A stretch of 5,844 bases of DNA from JBFISM01 sp041608535 (GTDB lineage: Bacteria > Actinomycetota > Acidimicrobiia > Spongiisociales > UBA5794). The stretch lies in contig JBFISM010000179.1 in assembly GCA_041608535.1 (NCBI GenBank), positions 1-5,844 on the forward strand. Reading direction: 5' to 3'. The first letter of the stretch is position 1. The number at the start of each line of letters is the position of its first letter. Below, in pieces: positions 4,883-5,844 of the stretch. The notes under the pieces were generated by a model. The model did not search any database, was not told where the DNA came from, and saw only the letters and a list, made by a program, of their open reading frames with translations. A program made the position numbers and the translations under genes.

Positions 4883-5844
4883 CAGCAGAGTCCTCGATGA
4901 CGATCCCGAGGTCCGCCAGGGCGGCCCTGATTCCGTCCGCCACGTCCCACTCACGATCATCCCGTGCTGCCGCCCTTCGGTCGAGCAGCGCAGTGATCAC
5001 CTGAGCCGGACTTCCCGAATCGGACGCTCCGAAACGCTGCGCAACCACCTCGATATCGCCGGCGATGTCATCCAGCGCCAACCCGGGCTCGCTCAGGCCG
5101 AGCACAGCGAGCAGCTCTAAGACCGCCGCCAGATACTCTCCGGCGTCCTCTCCTGCGTCGAGAAGGCGATTCCCCTCGCGGACCGCATCGAAGATCACGG
5201 CCAGACCACCGGCGGCGTCGAAATCGTCGTCCATCGCCGCCCGGAACTTCTCGAGCGTCGGCTCGTGCGGTGCAGCCTCGGGTTGACCCGGAACCCGTCG
5301 CCCAAACGCCCACAGCCGCTCCAACGACGCCTGAGCATCCGCAATCGCCTCCGCGGAGAAGTCGAGCGGCTTGCGATAGTGGGTCCGCAAGTAGAACAGC
5401 CGCACCGCAAGCGGCGTGTACTCCTCGAGCGCCTCGATGAGATCGATGACGTGCCCGGTGGACTTGGCCATCTTCTCCCCACCGAGATTCAGCATTCCAT
5501 TGTGGAGCCAGTACTTCGCAAAGGACTGACCCGTCGCCGCCTCCGACTGCGTGATCTCGTTCTCATGGTGAGGAAAGATCAGATCGTTGCCACCACCATG
5601 CACGTCGAAGCTGCTGCCCAGGTATTTGTGCGCCATCGCCGAGCACTCGATGTGCCATCCGGGTCGGCCCGGGCCCCACGGAGAATCCCAGCTCGGCTCA
5701 CCTTCTTTCGAGCTCTTCCACAGCGCAAAGTCGAGCGGGTCGCGCTTTGCCTCATCCACTTCCACCCGAGCACCGCTCAGCAACTCGTCGATATCGCGGC
5801 CGGAGAGCTTGCCGTACCCCTCGAAGCTGCGCACCGCAAAGTAG
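4857..5844 (-). CDS. cysS: Cysteinyl-tRNA synthetase, C-terminal 328 residues (5' end outside window)
   Basis: The frame is open through the right edge (reading YFAVRSFEGYGKLSG inward), so about 140 N-terminal residues, including the HIGH motif and the first zinc Cys, are missing from view. The enzyme charges tRNA-Cys with cysteine. Visible family marks are GRPGWHIECSAMA with a zinc-ligand Cys (codon 5643-5645), FPHHENEITQSEAA with zinc-ligand His and Glu (around 5556-5570), and the signature loop KMAKS (5460-5474) instead of the usual KMSKS. A DALR-type helical anticodon-binding region follows, including FRAAMDDDFDAAGGLAVIFD. The C-terminal segment (REWDVADGIRAALADLGI, then VIEDSADGVRW) is typical for CysRS. 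The stop codon lies 26 bases inside rlmB, so the two genes form an operon, an arrangement common in actinobacteria. Confidence 0.95.
   Translation of the reverse strand, partial: YFAVRSFEGYGKLSGRDIDELLSGARVEVDEAKRDPLDFALWKSSKEGEPSWDSPWGPGRPGWHIECSAMAHKYLGSSFDVHGGGNDLIFPHHENEITQSEAATGQSFAKYWLHNGMLNLGGEKMAKSTGHVIDLIEALEEYTPLAVRLFYLRTHYRKPLDFSAEAIADAQASLERLWAFGRRVPGQPEAAPHEPTLEKFRAAMDDDFDAAGGLAVIFDAVREGNRLLDAGEDAGEYLAAVLELLAVLGLSEPGLALDDIAGDIEVVAQRFGASDSGSPAQVITALLDRRAAARDDREWDVADGIRAALADLGIVIEDSADGVRWYRR
4890..4895 (-). promoter_or_regulatory. Ribosome binding site of rlmB within the cysS 3' end
   Basis: On the minus strand GAGGAC precedes ATG 4882 by 7 bases. It decides the rlmB start over upstream codons of the same frame and lies inside cysS coding sequence, which fits coupled translation. 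Confidence 0.6.

Overview
The window is GC-rich, uses GC-rich third positions throughout, and has typically actinobacterial content: a class III cyclase fragment, a DUF222/HNH protein, cysS followed by rlmB, a TANNNT-type -10 element next to a probable leaderless start, and a tRNA without encoded CCA. I infer a high-GC actinobacterium, possibly Acidimicrobiia-like. No species can be named from this alone.

Left part, plus strand: the 3' end of a class III adenylate/guanylate cyclase gene (to 343), a short gap with a possible terminator, then a complete class I SAM-dependent methyltransferase (412-1296) that appears to be translated from a leaderless mRNA.

Middle part (about 1380-2820) is a decayed accessory zone. 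It starts with a multicopper oxidase remnant that lacks its first cupredoxin domains, has a frameshift near 1500, and has Thr where the type 1 copper axial Met is expected. Then come about 500 bases (about 2162-2680) with no credible gene, filled by seven degenerate direct repeats of roughly 60-72 bases (one stretched to 122). Several of these keep a small hairpin with a 5-base loop at the same place. A minus-strand tRNA-Thr(UGU) gene with a downstream hairpin closes the zone.

Right part: a DUF222-HNH endonuclease-like protein (13E12-type) on the plus strand runs away from the tRNA. Its last 44 bases overlap, tail to tail, the 3' end of rlmB (TrmH/SpoU-family 23S rRNA 2'-O-methyltransferase). 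rlmB is on the minus strand and follows cysS (cysteinyl-tRNA synthetase, entering from the right edge) with a 26-base overlap, so the two form a translation-machinery operon.

I see no CRISPR array, toxin-antitoxin pair, defence island or biosynthetic cluster. The parts most worth a second look are the repeat array, the oxidase remnant and the tRNA/HNH junction, which together look like a spot of past insertion and decay between two conserved housekeeping segments.
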